The notes: generated from the sequence alone by a model not told the origin. Shown: positions 1 to 9,338, numbered from the stretch's first letter. The stretch is DNA of 54,999 bases from Thioglobus_B sp964558405 (GCA_964558405.1 CAZLDG010000005.1:1-54999); one strand, 5' to 3'. Made by a program: numbers and translations.

Positions 1-798
1 AGCCCAAGCAATGCAAACGGTAACTACGTTTCATGGGGTGTGCGTGAATTCGGTATGGCACATATGGTTAACGGCATGATGCTACACGGTGGCTTCAAAG
101 CATACAGCGCAACTTTCTTCATGTTTATGGAATTCATGCGTAATGCGCTAAGAATGTCAGCACTAATGAAGATTGGTTCGGTTTATGTTTACACACACGA
201 CTCTATCGGTCTGGGTGAAGATGGCCCAACGCACCAGCCGGTTGAGCAATTAGCAACCATGCGCGTTATTCCTAACTTCCAAACTTGGAGAGGTTGTGAT
301 GCGATTGAATCAGCAGTTTCATGGAAGATGGCGATTGTGCGTAATGAAGCGCCAACAGCTTTGGTGTTCTCACGTCAAAACCTAACCCCAATGGCGCGTA
401 CTGCCGAGCAAGTGGCTAACATTGAGAAAGGTGGTTACGTACTTAAGGATTGTGACGGTGATGCTGACGTAATCTTTATTGCTACGGGTTCAGAGGTGGC
501 GCTAGCCGTTGAAGCAGCCGAAGCGATGGATGCTAATGTACGTGTGGTTTCAATGCCATGTCCAGAAGCTTTCGATACGCAAGATCAAGCTTATCGTGAC
601 TCAGTACTAACACCAGGCACTAAGCGTGTGGCGATTGAAGCCGGCGTTGATCAGTCATGGTACAAGTATGTTGGTCTAGAAGGTGGCGTGGTTTGCATGA
701 GCTCATTTGGTGAGTCTGCACCAGCAGATCAACTATTTAAAGAATTTGGTTTCACAGTAGACAACGTGATTGCTACTGCTAAATCAGTCATTGGTTAA
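1..798 (+). CDS. tktA: Transketolase, C-terminal part (cut by left window edge)
   Basis: Thiamine-diphosphate transketolase of the Calvin and pentose-phosphate cycles; moves two-carbon units between sugar phosphates in the cytoplasm. The frame is open from base 1, giving 265 residues of a protein usually near 660. Seen: the pyrimidine-domain signature THDSIGLGEDGPTHQPVEQ, the substrate-phosphate stretch with SRQNL, and a C-terminal domain ending in ESAPADQLFKEFGFTVDNV, all as in E. coli TktA. It lies upstream of gapA, pgk, pyk and fba on the same strand, the usual autotroph arrangement. The N-terminal cofactor-binding half is outside the window. Leucine is often CTA here, as in other probably highly expressed genes of this window. 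Confidence 0.96.
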   Translation, partial: SPSNANGNYVSWGVREFGMAHMVNGMMLHGGFKAYSATFFMFMEFMRNALRMSALMKIGSVYVYTHDSIGLGEDGPTHQPVEQLATMRVIPNFQTWRGCDAIESAVSWKMAIVRNEAPTALVFSRQNLTPMARTAEQVANIEKGGYVLKDCDGDADVIFIATGSEVALAVEAAEAMDANVRVVSMPCPEAFDTQDQAYRDSVLTPGTKRVAIEAGVDQSWYKYVGLEGGVVCMSSFGESAPADQLFKEFGFTVDNVIATAKSVIG

Positions 799-813
799 TT
801 AATTAATAAATTC

Positions 814-830
814 GGCGTGCTTAGCGCGCC
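814..830 (+). other. Small hairpin between tkt and gapA
   Basis: GGCGTGC and GCGCGCC can pair over seven bases (one G-T) around a TTA loop. No T tract follows, so it is more likely an mRNA stability or processing element than a terminator. A possible weak -10, TATAAC, sits at 859-864 before gapA. Confidence 0.3.
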
Positions 831-884
831 AATAACGCATTTATGCCCAGCGCATAGATATAACAAAGAAAAGGAGTAAGTAAA

Positions 885-1880
885 ATGGCAATTAAAGTAG
901 GTATTAACGGTTTTGGTCGTATCGGTCGTATGGTTTTCCGTGCAATCAAAAAAGATTTCCCTGAATTAGAAGTAGTCGGTATTAACGATCTACTAGAAAA
1001 CGATTACTTAGCATACATGCTTAAGTATGACACAGCACAAGGTCGTTTCGACGGTGAAGTGGTAGTAGAAGGCGATAACTTCGTAATCGACGGCAAGAAA
1101 GTACGTCTTTCAGCTGAGCGTAACCCAGCAGATCTTAAGTGGGATGAAGTAGGTGCGGAAATCGTAATCGACTGTACAGGTTTCTTCCTAACTGAAGAGT
1201 CTTGCCAGGCGCACATCGATGCTGGTGCTAAGAAAGTGGTTCAATCAGCCCCTTCAAAAGACGCCACGCCAATGTTCGTATACGGTGTAAACCACAACGA
1301 CTATGCAGGTCAAGCAATCGTATCAGCGGCTTCTTGTACAACTAACTGTCTAGCGCCAATTGCGAAAGTGATCAACGATAAGTGGGGTCTGAAGCGCGGT
1401 CTAATGACAACCGTTCACGCTTCAACAGCAACACAGAAAACCGTTGATGGTCCTTCAATGAAAGACTGGAGAGGTGGTCGTGCAGTATTTGAGAACATCA
1501 TTCCATCATCAACAGGTGCTGCTAAGGCAGTAGGTGTGGTACTTCCTGAGCTTAACGGTAAACTAACTGGTATGGCTTTCCGTATTCCATCAGTTGACGT
1601 ATCAGTAGTTGACCTAACTTGCGAGCTAGATAAGCCAGCAACTTATGAAGAAATCTGCGCAGCAATGAAAGAAGCTTCTGAAGGCGAGATGGCCGGTACA
1701 CTAGGTTATACAGATGAAGCGGTAGTTTCTTCTGACTTCCGTGGTATCAGCGCTTCATCAATCTTTGATTCAGGTGCAGGTATCGCACTAGATGATACGT
1801 TTGTTAAGCTAGTATCTTGGTACGATAACGAGTACGGTTACACTTGTAACATGCTTCGTCTAGTTAAGCACGTAGCTTAA
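885..1880 (+). CDS. gapA: Glyceraldehyde-3-phosphate dehydrogenase, class I
   Basis: Interconverts glyceraldehyde-3-phosphate and 1,3-bisphosphoglycerate; in an autotroph it runs mainly in the reductive direction. 331 residues, the family's normal length. N-terminal Rossmann motif GINGFGRIGR (6-15); Asp35 at the end of the second beta strand suggests NAD preference; catalytic Cys151 lies in ASCTTNCLAP. The ATG is preceded by AAGGAG at 871-876. The gene is followed directly by a hairpin that may stop most transcripts. Codon choice is strongly biased (Leu mostly CTA or CTT, almost no TTG), as expected for an abundant protein. Confidence 0.98.
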   Translation: MAIKVGINGFGRIGRMVFRAIKKDFPELEVVGINDLLENDYLAYMLKYDTAQGRFDGEVVVEGDNFVIDGKKVRLSAERNPADLKWDEVGAEIVIDCTGFFLTEESCQAHIDAGAKKVVQSAPSKDATPMFVYGVNHNDYAGQAIVSAASCTTNCLAPIAKVINDKWGLKRGLMTTVHASTATQKTVDGPSMKDWRGGRAVFENIIPSSTGAAKAVGVVLPELNGKLTGMAFRIPSVDVSVVDLTCELDKPATYEEICAAMKEASEGEMAGTLGYTDEAVVSSDFRGISASSIFDSGAGIALDDTFVKLVSWYDNEYGYTCNMLRLVKHVA

Positions 1881-1893
1881 GTCTAAAAAAATT

Positions 1894-1919
1894 ACAGCCC
1901 ACTTTGTGGGCTGTGTTTT
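1894..1919 (+). terminator. Terminator-like hairpin after gapA, abutting next start codon
   Basis: ACAGCCCAC (1894-1902), TTT loop, GTGGGCTGT (1906-1914), then GTTTT. A perfect nine-base stem with a short T run. The next gene's ATG begins at 1920, so the hairpin occupies the place where its ribosome-binding site would be. It could terminate, attenuate or mask translation. Confidence 0.7.
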
Positions 1920-2312
1920 ATGTCAGATACTTATATCAAAAACTCTCAACTTAGTGTTGATGAAGTGATTGAAAAATTAAAAGAAGCCGTTCCAAACAAT
2001 CAGTTTGGAATTTTGCATTCTTACGATATTAAACAAACATTGGCCGGTAAAGGTCAAACGTTGGCAGAAGATTGTCACGTGTTTGAAGTTTGTAACCCAA
2101 AGGTTGCAAAAGATATCCTGGATAAGGATATGAATTTGGCAACAATGTTGCCGTGCCGTATTTCGGTATATACTCAGGATGGTGCAACCAAAGTTGGATT
2201 GGCGCTACCCTCTAAACATATTACTCAACTCTCAGATGCTGATGATTTGTTATCAGTAATTGAAGTAGTTGAACAAGGCTTGATCAAGATTGTTGATCAG
2301 TCAGTTGCATAA
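1920..2312 (+). CDS. DUF302 domain protein inside the carbon-fixation cluster
   Basis: A 130-residue soluble protein. Residues 12-95 fit the DUF302 pattern: SVDEVIEKLKEAV, then FGILHSYDIKQTL, then EVCNPKVAKDIL and LPCRISVYTQDG. DUF302 proteins occur widely in sulfur-metabolising and other bacteria; their biochemical role is not settled. No Shine-Dalgarno sequence precedes the ATG because a hairpin ends five bases upstream; no alternative start fits. It lies between gapA and pgk, genes that are normally adjacent. Codons are less biased than gapA (TTG and TTA leucines), suggesting lower expression or a different origin. No signal peptide or membrane segment. Confidence 0.8.
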   Translation: MSDTYIKNSQLSVDEVIEKLKEAVPNNQFGILHSYDIKQTLAGKGQTLAEDCHVFEVCNPKVAKDILDKDMNLATMLPCRISVYTQDGATKVGLALPSKHITQLSDADDLLSVIEVVEQGLIKIVDQSVA

Positions 2313-2330
2313 CACAAGTAGGAGAAACAT

Positions 2331-3494
2331 ATGTCAGTTATCAATTTAACAGATCTAGATTTAAACGGTAAGCGTGTACTGATTCGTCAGGACCTAAACG
2401 TACCTATCAAAGATGGCGTTGTCACTAGTGACAAGCGTATTAAAGCCTCGTTGCCAACCATTGAGTTAGCCGTTAAACAAGGTGCTAAAGTCATGCTAAT
2501 GTCACACCTAGGTCGTCCAACTGAAGGTGAGCCAGCTGATGAGTTTTCTCTGCAGCCAGTGGCCAATCGCCTAAGTGAGCTACTAGGTACAGAAGTACGC
2601 TTAGAGAAAGACTGGTTAAACGGTGTTGAAGTCAACGATGGCGAAGTGGTACTTTGCGAGAACGTACGTTTTAACAAAGGTGAGAAGTCAAATGATGATG
2701 ACCTGGCTAAGCAAATGGCAGCGCTATGTGATATTTTTGCCATGGACGCTTTTGGTACTGCACACCGTGCACAAGCCTCAACACATGGTGTGGCCAAGTA
2801 TGCGCCAGTGGCTTGTTCAGGTCCGCTATTATCAGGCGAGCTAGAGGCTCTAGGTAAGGCGCTTGACAACCCAGCACGTCCAATGGTGGCGATTGTAGGT
2901 GGTTCTAAAGTTTCTACCAAGCTAACAGTACTTGAGTCTTTGTCTAAGATTGTAGACCAGCTGGTTGTAGGTGGTGGTATTGCCAATACCTTTATTGCCG
3001 CTCAAGGTCATAACGTTGGTAAGTCACTTTGTGAAGACGACCTAATTCCAACGGCTAAAGGTCTAATGGACAGCTGTGAAATCCCAGTACCAACGGATGT
3101 GGTTTGCGGTAAAGAATTCTCAGAATCAGCAGCGGCTGAAACTAAGGCAGCGAACACGGTTTCTGATGATGATATGATTTTTGACATCGGTCCAGATTCA
3201 GCTCAACAGCTAGCTGAGATTATGAAAAATGCCGGTACGATTGTTTGGAATGGTCCAGTGGGCGTATTTGAATTTGATCAATTTGCTGAAGGTACTAAGA
3301 CACTTTCAATGGCGATTGCCGAATCAGACGCTTTCTCAATTGCCGGTGGCGGTGATACCCTAGCGGCAGTTGATAAGTACGGTATTGAAGACCGTGTGAG
3401 CTACATCTCAACAGGTGGCGGCGCTTTCTTAGAATTTCTAGAAGGTAAAAAATTGCCAGCGGTAGCAATGCTAGAGCAGAGAGCGGCGGAGTAA
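2331..3494 (+). CDS. pgk: Phosphoglycerate kinase
   Basis: Phosphorylates 3-phosphoglycerate with ATP in the Calvin cycle (reverse in glycolysis). 387 residues, normal size. Seen: RVLIRQDLNVP (substrate-binding start, residues 15-25), SHLGRP, the hinge region VGGSKVSTK, VGGGIANTF, NGPVGVFE and the C-terminal nucleotide loop GGGDTLAAV. AGGAG at 2320-2324 precedes the ATG. It is separated from pyk by three bases, so the two are surely cotranscribed. Confidence 0.98.
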   Translation: MSVINLTDLDLNGKRVLIRQDLNVPIKDGVVTSDKRIKASLPTIELAVKQGAKVMLMSHLGRPTEGEPADEFSLQPVANRLSELLGTEVRLEKDWLNGVEVNDGEVVLCENVRFNKGEKSNDDDLAKQMAALCDIFAMDAFGTAHRAQASTHGVAKYAPVACSGPLLSGELEALGKALDNPARPMVAIVGGSKVSTKLTVLESLSKIVDQLVVGGGIANTFIAAQGHNVGKSLCEDDLIPTAKGLMDSCEIPVPTDVVCGKEFSESAAAETKAANTVSDDDMIFDIGPDSAQQLAEIMKNAGTIVWNGPVGVFEFDQFAEGTKTLSMAIAESDAFSIAGGGDTLAAVDKYGIEDRVSYISTGGGAFLEFLEGKKLPAVAMLEQRAAE

Positions 3495-3497
3495 CAC

Positions 3498-4949
3498 TTG
3501 AGCAGAAGAACTAAAATTCTGGCCACTTTAGGCCCGGCTACTGACAAACCAGGTGTACTGGAAAGTGTCTTAGAGGCTGGTGCCAACGTGGTGCGAATTA
3601 ATTTCTCGCATGGTGCTGAGCAAGAGCATTTGGATCGAGTTAAAGCGGTTCGCACTTGGGCCAAGGCCAACGATACTTACATTGGTGTTTTAATGGATCT
3701 CCAAGGTCCGAAGATTCGCATTGCTTCGTTTAAAGACGGTCAAAAAATCTCATTAGAAAATGGCGATAAGTTCGCTCTAGATGCAGATCTAGACGAGGAC
3801 GCTGGTAATCAAAATGCAGTCGGTATTGCTTACAAAACTCTGCCACAAGAGGTTAAGCCAGGCAACATTTTATTGCTTGATGATGGCAAGGTGGTGCTTG
3901 AGGTAGATAATATCCAAGGCAGTCGTATTAATACCACGGTAACCCAAGCTGGTCCTTTGTCAGATAAGAAAGGTATCAATCTTCGTGGCGGTGGTCTATC
4001 GGCCAATGCGCTGACGGACAAAGACAAGCAGGACATCTTAACGGCGGCTAAAGCCAAAGCAGATTATGTGGCGCTATCGTTCCCAATCAATGGTGACGAT
4101 GTGCGTGAGACCAAGGCGTTATTAGCAGCAGCTGGTTCAAAAGCAGGTGTGATTTCTAAGATTGAGCGTGCTGAATCTTTGGCCGATGAGATTATCACGG
4201 ATATTATTCAAGAATCAGCCGGCATTATGGTCGCACGTGGCGATCTTGGTGTTGAAATTGGTGATCCACAATTGCCAGCGCAACAAAAGCGTTTGATTAA
4301 ATTGGCGCGTTCGCATGATCGCGTAGTAATCACGGCAACGCAGATGTTAGAGTCAATGATTCACAACCCAATTCCAACGCGTGCTGAGGTGTTTGATGTG
4401 GCCAACGCGGTACTTGATGGTACCGATGTGGTGATGTTATCGGCGGAAACAGCCGCGGGCGACTTCCCACAAAATGCGGTAAAGACCATGCATGAGGTTT
4501 GTGTTGAGGCGGAGAAAAATCCAATTGCCAAGACTTCTCATCATCGTCTGCACGAATGTTTTGATCATATTGATGAAACCATTGCTATGAGCACGATGTA
4601 TGCAGCCAATCATCATCCGGGCGTGAAGGCGGTGGCCTCATTGACTGAATCAGGCAAGACGGCACTATGGATGTCACGCATGAGTTCGAATATTCCCATT
4701 TATGCCATGAGTGACTGCGTCGAAACTTTGCGTAAGGTGACTCTATATCGCGGTGTTTACCCCTGCGGTATCAGTAAAGATTCAAACGAACAGTGGAACC
4801 AGGTTAATGCCAAGGTGATTGAAACCCTGATAAAAAACCAGGCAGTTAGCAAGAACGATTTGGTAATATTGACCAAAGGTATGTACAAGGACAAATCTGG
4901 CGGTACCAACCTCATGAAGATTCTTCGTGTTGGTGAAGCCAATTATTAA
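3498..4949 (+). CDS. pyk: Pyruvate kinase (TTG start)
   Basis: Converts phosphoenolpyruvate and ADP to pyruvate and ATP. 483 residues. Starts with TTG at 3498, three bases after the pgk stop; GGAG at 3488-3491 supports this start, and the protein begins SRRTKILATLGPATD as family members do. Seen: NFSHG, MDLQGPKIRI, ISKIERAES (catalytic Lys), MVARGDLGVEIG and TATQMLESMIHNP. Its presence in a carbon-fixation cluster is common in autotrophic gammaproteobacteria and provides the exit from the cycle toward pyruvate. Confidence 0.97.
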   Translation: MSRRTKILATLGPATDKPGVLESVLEAGANVVRINFSHGAEQEHLDRVKAVRTWAKANDTYIGVLMDLQGPKIRIASFKDGQKISLENGDKFALDADLDEDAGNQNAVGIAYKTLPQEVKPGNILLLDDGKVVLEVDNIQGSRINTTVTQAGPLSDKKGINLRGGGLSANALTDKDKQDILTAAKAKADYVALSFPINGDDVRETKALLAAAGSKAGVISKIERAESLADEIITDIIQESAGIMVARGDLGVEIGDPQLPAQQKRLIKLARSHDRVVITATQMLESMIHNPIPTRAEVFDVANAVLDGTDVVMLSAETAAGDFPQNAVKTMHEVCVEAEKNPIAKTSHHRLHECFDHIDETIAMSTMYAANHHPGVKAVASLTESGKTALWMSRMSSNIPIYAMSDCVETLRKVTLYRGVYPCGISKDSNEQWNQVNAKVIETLIKNQAVSKNDLVILTKGMYKDKSGGTNLMKILRVGEANY

Positions 4950-4991
4950 TTCAATTAAAATAAAAGTAGTAATAAAGATAGGAGCAATACA

Positions 4992-6053
4992 ATGTTAATT
5001 TCATTAAGAGAATTACTAGATCACGCGGCAGAAAACGGTTATGGTATGCCAGCGTTTAACGTTAACAACATGGAGCAGGTTCATGCAATCATGGAAGCGG
5101 CAGACAAGACCAACTCGCCAGTTATCATGCAGGGTTCTGCAGGTGCTAGAGGTTATGCAGGTGAGCCGTTCTTACGTCACCTAATCTCAGCAGCAACTGA
5201 GATGTATCCACACATTCCAGTGGTAATGCACCAGGATCACGGCTCTGAGCCAGCTGTATGTCTGCGTTCAATCCAATCAGGCTTTTCATCAGTCATGATG
5301 GACGGCTCTCTAGAAGCTGATGGTAAAACACCTGCTTCATTTGAGTACAACGTGGGCGTTACTGCAGAAGTAGTGAAGATGGCACACGCTGGTGGTGTAT
5401 CAGTAGAGGGTGAGCTAGGCTGTCTAGGTTCACTAGAGACCGGTGAAATGGGTGAAGAAGATGGTCATGGCGCTGAAGGTAAACTAGACCTTGACATGCT
5501 ATTAACCGATCCTGAAGAAGCGGCTGAGTTTGTTAAGCAAACCAATGTTGATGCCCTAGCAATCGCTATTGGTACTTCACATGGTGCTTACAAGTTCACC
5601 CAAGAGCCAACCGGTGAGATTCTACGTATTGACCGCATCAAGGAAATCCATGAGCGTCTACCAAATACACACCTAGTAATGCACGGTTCGTCTTCAGTGC
5701 CACAAGAGTGGTTGAAGATCATTAACGACTTCGGTGGTGATATGGGTCAGACTTATGGTGTACCAGTGGCTGAAATCCAAGAAGGTATTAAGAACGGTGT
5801 ACGTAAAGTGAATATCGATACAGATCTACGTATGGCTTCAACCGGTGCGGTTCGTCGTCACCTAGTAGACAATCCATCAAACTTCGATCCTCGTAAGTTC
5901 TTGAAGGAGTCAACTAATGCGATGATGGAAATCTGTGCGGCGCGCTTCGAAGCTTTTGGTTCAGCAGGTCAAGCTGATAAAATTAGCGTATCTTCACTAG
6001 ATGACATGAGTCAGAGATACCTATCAGGTGAGCTAGACGCTAACGTTAAGTAA
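4992..6053 (+). CDS. fba: Fructose-bisphosphate aldolase, class II, Calvin-cycle subtype
   Basis: Zinc-dependent aldolase joining triose phosphates to fructose-1,6-bisphosphate (and, in CBB-type enzymes, sedoheptulose-1,7-bisphosphate). 353 residues. Seen: HQDHGSE (zinc ligand and catalytic Asp), GFSSVMMDGSL, VEGELGCLGSLE, IGTSHGAYK, VMHGSSSVPQEW and KVNIDTDLRMA; the HGSSSVPQEW form is typical of the CBB subtype. AGGAG at 4981-4985 precedes the ATG. A strong terminator follows, so this is the last gene of the carbon cluster. Its product FBP is the substrate that Pfp, encoded further along, could dephosphorylate. Confidence 0.97.
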   Translation: MLISLRELLDHAAENGYGMPAFNVNNMEQVHAIMEAADKTNSPVIMQGSAGARGYAGEPFLRHLISAATEMYPHIPVVMHQDHGSEPAVCLRSIQSGFSSVMMDGSLEADGKTPASFEYNVGVTAEVVKMAHAGGVSVEGELGCLGSLETGEMGEEDGHGAEGKLDLDMLLTDPEEAAEFVKQTNVDALAIAIGTSHGAYKFTQEPTGEILRIDRIKEIHERLPNTHLVMHGSSSVPQEWLKIINDFGGDMGQTYGVPVAEIQEGIKNGVRKVNIDTDLRMASTGAVRRHLVDNPSNFDPRKFLKESTNAMMEICAARFEAFGSAGQADKISVSSLDDMSQRYLSGELDANVK

Positions 6054-6072
6054 GCACTTAGCACCTGTTAGT

Positions 6073-6100
6073 AAAAGGCTCGTGCAAACGAGCCTTTTTT
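6073..6100 (+). terminator. Terminator after fba
   Basis: AGGCTCGT (6076-6083), GCAA loop, ACGAGCCT (6088-6095) flanked by A and T runs: a textbook rho-independent terminator ending the carbon cluster. Confidence 0.92.
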
Positions 6101-6116
6101 ATTGAACAAATAACGC

Positions 6117-7988
6117 ATGAATTCAACTAAGCATTATTCAGTCATTGTGATCGGCGGCGGACACGCAGGCACCGAAGCAGCCTTGTCGCCTGCACGCATG
6201 GGGGTTAAGACCTTGCTGATTACGCACAATATTGAAACTTTAGGTCAGATGAGTTGTAATCCGGCTATTGGCGGCATCGGTAAAGGTCACTTGGTTAAAG
6301 AGATTGACGCCATGGGTGGCGTGATGGCACGTTGTATCGATCAGGCTGGTATTCAATTTAGAACACTCAATGCTTCCAAAGGGCCAGCAGTACGTGCCAC
6401 ACGTGCTCAGGCAGATCGCGTGTTGTACAAGGCTGCGGTGCGCCATGAGTTGGAAAATCAAGCCAATCTGGATCTGTTTCAACAAGCTGTTGATGACATC
6501 ATCATTGAGAATGACACCATCAAAGGCGTGGTCACGCAAATGGGGCTGAAGTTTACTGCTGATAAGGTGGTGCTAACCTCGGGTACTTTTTTGGGCGGGG
6601 TAATTCATATTGGTCAGGCAAATTACGATGGTGGTCGTGCTGGTGATGCACCAGCCAACGCCTTGTCCAGAAAACTCAGAGAATACGATCTGGGTGTGGG
6701 ACGTCTGAAAACTGGAACACCGCCGCGTTTAGATGGCCGCACTCTGGATTACTCGCTTATGCAAGAACAGCCGGGTGATTTTCCGCTGCCAAGTTTCTCG
6801 TTTATGGGCAAGCCGAGTGGTCATCCACAGCAGATTCCGTGTTATATCACCCATACCAATGAGCAAACCCATGATTTTATTCGTGCGGGCTTGAAAGATT
6901 CGCCGATGTATACTGGCAATATCGAGGGCATTGGTCCGCGTTATTGCCCTTCGATTGAGGATAAGGTGGTGCGTTTTTCCGAGCGTGATTCGCACCAAAT
7001 CTTTGTTGAGCCTGAAGGTCTAAGTACCAATGAGGTGTATCCAAATGGTGTGTCAACCTCTTTGCCGTATGCGACGCAAGAAGACTTTATTCATTCAATC
7101 AAAGGCTTTGAGAATGCGCATATTGTGCGCCCGGGTTATGCCATTGAATATGACTTTTTCGACCCACGCGGGCTCAAGCAAACCCTAGAGGTGAAAAAAA
7201 TCTCTGGGCTGTATTTTGCCGGACAGATTAATGGCACAACGGGTTATGAAGAGGCGGCAGCACAAGGCTTGCTGGCCGGTGTGAATGCTGCTTGTGCGGT
7301 GCTGGAGCGTGAATCTTGGCTACCAAAACGCGATGAGTCCTATATTGGGGTAATGGTGGATGATTTAATCACCAAGGGCACCAATGAGCCTTATCGCATG
7401 TTTACTTCTAGAGCTGAGTATCGTCTATTGCTTAGAGAAGACAATGCCGATCAGCGCCTAACGCCGATTGCTCGAGAGCTGGGTTTGATCGATGAGGCGC
7501 GCTGGTCAGCGTTTGAGGCTAAGTATCAACAAGTTGAGAGAGAAAAACAACGCCTGAAAAATACTTGGATTCAGGCCGATGATACTCAGGCCGCCAAGGT
7601 TTTGGGTGAGACGCTTAACCATGAGTATTCGCTAGAGGCCTTATTGAAGCGCCCTAAGGTTAACTATCAAACTTTGAGTCAAATTGAGCGTGGTCAGCCT
7701 TTTGTTGAAAATCCAGTGGTGGCTGAACAGGTGGAGAATCAGGTGAAATATGCCGGCTATATCAAACGGCAGATGGACGAGATTGAGAAATATCGTAAAA
7801 ATGAAGACACGCAACTGCCACCCTCCATGGATTATGACGTGATTAAGGCGCTTTCAGCTGAAGTGAGACAAAAACTCAAACAACATCAGCCCGAGACCAT
7901 TGGTCAGGCCAGTCGTATTCAAGGCGTCACCCCGGCTTCTATTTCCATTTTGTTGGTTTATCTGAAAACCTATAAGCCTCGTGGATAA
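6117..7988 (+). CDS. mnmG: tRNA uridine-34 carboxymethylaminomethyl enzyme
   Basis: FAD protein that with MnmE makes the cmnm5 modification at wobble U34 of tRNAs. 623 residues, near the usual 629. Seen: Rossmann FAD motif VIVIGGGHAGTEAA (9-22), the family-specific QMSCNPAIGGIGKGHLVKE, CPSIEDK, FAGQINGTTGYEEAAAQG and the C-terminal MnmE/tRNA-binding region. Its stop overlaps the GTG start of rsmG by eight bases. mnmG-rsmG often sits beside oriC and parAB; here neither follows. No clear ribosome-binding site is seen before the ATG. Confidence 0.97.
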   Translation: MNSTKHYSVIVIGGGHAGTEAALSPARMGVKTLLITHNIETLGQMSCNPAIGGIGKGHLVKEIDAMGGVMARCIDQAGIQFRTLNASKGPAVRATRAQADRVLYKAAVRHELENQANLDLFQQAVDDIIIENDTIKGVVTQMGLKFTADKVVLTSGTFLGGVIHIGQANYDGGRAGDAPANALSRKLREYDLGVGRLKTGTPPRLDGRTLDYSLMQEQPGDFPLPSFSFMGKPSGHPQQIPCYITHTNEQTHDFIRAGLKDSPMYTGNIEGIGPRYCPSIEDKVVRFSERDSHQIFVEPEGLSTNEVYPNGVSTSLPYATQEDFIHSIKGFENAHIVRPGYAIEYDFFDPRGLKQTLEVKKISGLYFAGQINGTTGYEEAAAQGLLAGVNAACAVLERESWLPKRDESYIGVMVDDLITKGTNEPYRMFTSRAEYRLLLREDNADQRLTPIARELGLIDEARWSAFEAKYQQVEREKQRLKNTWIQADDTQAAKVLGETLNHEYSLEALLKRPKVNYQTLSQIERGQPFVENPVVAEQVENQVKYAGYIKRQMDEIEKYRKNEDTQLPPSMDYDVIKALSAEVRQKLKQHQPETIGQASRIQGVTPASISILLVYLKTYKPRG

Positions 7989-8598
7989 TCAAGCACTACT
8001 CAAGGGGGGCGCGCAGACCATGGGCCTGAGTCTGAGTGATACGCAAACTCAGCAACTGCTTGATTATTTAGCGCTGATGATGAAGTGGAACAAAACCTAT
8101 AATCTCAGTGCCATTCGTTCAACCGATGAAGGCATTAAAAAACACTTGCTTGATAGTCTTTCGGTACTTGAGCATATTGGCCAGGGGCGGCTGCTAGATG
8201 TGGGCGCTGGCGCTGGCCTGCCTGGGGTAGTGATTAGTATTATGCGTCCAGATTTATCGGTAACGGTACTAGATAGCGTGGGAAAAAAATGCCGTTTTAT
8301 GCAGTTTGTGAAAACCCAATTGCAATTGGACAATCTGCAGGTGGTCAATGATCGAGTGGAACAATACCAACCACAACAATGTTTTGAACAAATCACCTCC
8401 AGAGCATTTGCCAGCATCGAAAAAACCTTAAAACTCACCCAACACCTATTGTGCGATAATGGCAGTTATCTATTGATGAAGGGCGATCATTTTGAAGATG
8501 AGCTAATCGAAGGCGTACGTATTGATGTCCAACAAATCAGTGTACCCTATGTTTCTGATCAGCGATTTTTATTAAGTATTCGGGTGGAAAATTCATGA
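7981..8598 (+). CDS. rsmG: 16S rRNA (guanine-527-N7) methyltransferase (GTG start)
   Basis: SAM-dependent methyltransferase of 16S rRNA. 205 residues, normal size. Starts with GTG inside the end of mnmG. Seen: MKWNKTYNLSAI (family N-terminal signature), KHLLDSLSVLEH, the SAM loop LLDVGAGAGLPGVV, and TSRAFASIEKTL. Overlap with both neighbours indicates translational coupling: eight bases with mnmG and four (ATGA) with the next gene. Confidence 0.96.
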   Translation: MDNQALLKGGAQTMGLSLSDTQTQQLLDYLALMMKWNKTYNLSAIRSTDEGIKKHLLDSLSVLEHIGQGRLLDVGAGAGLPGVVISIMRPDLSVTVLDSVGKKCRFMQFVKTQLQLDNLQVVNDRVEQYQPQQCFEQITSRAFASIEKTLKLTQHLLCDNGSYLLMKGDHFEDELIEGVRIDVQQISVPYVSDQRFLLSIRVENS

Positions 8599-9338
8599 AA
8601 AAAATTCTGTGGTTTTTGCTCTTATTACTGGCCGTAGTATTATGGAAGTTTGATGACATTGTTAAATACAGCGTAGAGAGCATCGCAACTGAGGCGCTAC
8701 AAACCCCGGTACAGGTGGGTGATGTTAATAGTGATTTTTCGCGCGCGCAACTCAATCTGGATTTTGTTGAAGTGAACAACGCCTCAGGCTTTAAGCATCC
8801 GCAAGCATTTAGACTGAATCATGTCAATCTTGAGATTGCCAGTTTTGATGATAAGTTGCTAGCCGTATCCGAGTTGCGCTTTGATGGTGCGCAATTTTTC
8901 CTAGAACAGAACAAGCGACGTGTGAATTTGTTGGAGCTCTTTAATCGTTTAGAGCAACGCAGTACTCAGCACAGGCTTGATGTAAATACAGCACAATCAA
9001 AACAACCGCACCAATTGCGCGTGCGTATTGAGCGTCTTGTGTTGGTCAATAGTCGCATTCAAATCGACAGCGAATTCTTGCAAGACACAGTGGCATTGCC
9101 CGATGTGGTGATTCACAATCTGGGTGGTGATGGCGGTATGCCTATCAAGCAGTTGGGTGTTGAGTTGATGCGCATTGTACTAAGTCGCGTGCAAAAGCAA
9201 TTACAAGAGCAAGGCTTGCAACTTAGCGAGGATCAAATTAAGGCCGGTATTCGTAAAAAACTCAAGCATGAGTTACAAGACCTAGAAGGCAAATTGGGCG
9301 ACAAAGCTCAAGATTTATTGGATAAGTTGAGTTGGTAG
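8595..9338 (+). CDS. AsmA/DUF748-like anchored periplasmic protein
   Basis: 247 residues. One N-terminal membrane segment (about 4-20, rich in Leu and Val) anchors a periplasmic part with alternating hydrophobic residues, as in AsmA-like proteins; stretches such as VQVGDVNSDFSRAQLNLDFV and VNHVNLEI-like patterns fit that fold. The last 65 residues are charged and helical, possibly coiled coil. AsmA-type proteins act in envelope lipid homeostasis, but the role of this one is unknown. It overlaps rsmG by ATGA and is followed one base later by tatD, so it belongs to the mnmG-to-ubiA transcription unit. Confidence 0.65.
   Translation: MKKILWFLLLLLAVVLWKFDDIVKYSVESIATEALQTPVQVGDVNSDFSRAQLNLDFVEVNNASGFKHPQAFRLNHVNLEIASFDDKLLAVSELRFDGAQFFLEQNKRRVNLLELFNRLEQRSTQHRLDVNTAQSKQPHQLRVRIERLVLVNSRIQIDSEFLQDTVALPDVVIHNLGGDGGMPIKQLGVELMRIVLSRVQKQLQEQGLQLSEDQIKAGIRKKLKHELQDLEGKLGDKAQDLLDKLSW

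Noticed and set aside
7980..7988. DnaA-box-like CGTGGATAA at the mnmG-rsmG junction, as a sign of oriC
   Set aside because: A single imperfect box in coding sequence, no AT-rich unwinding region, and no dnaA, dnaN or parAB nearby.
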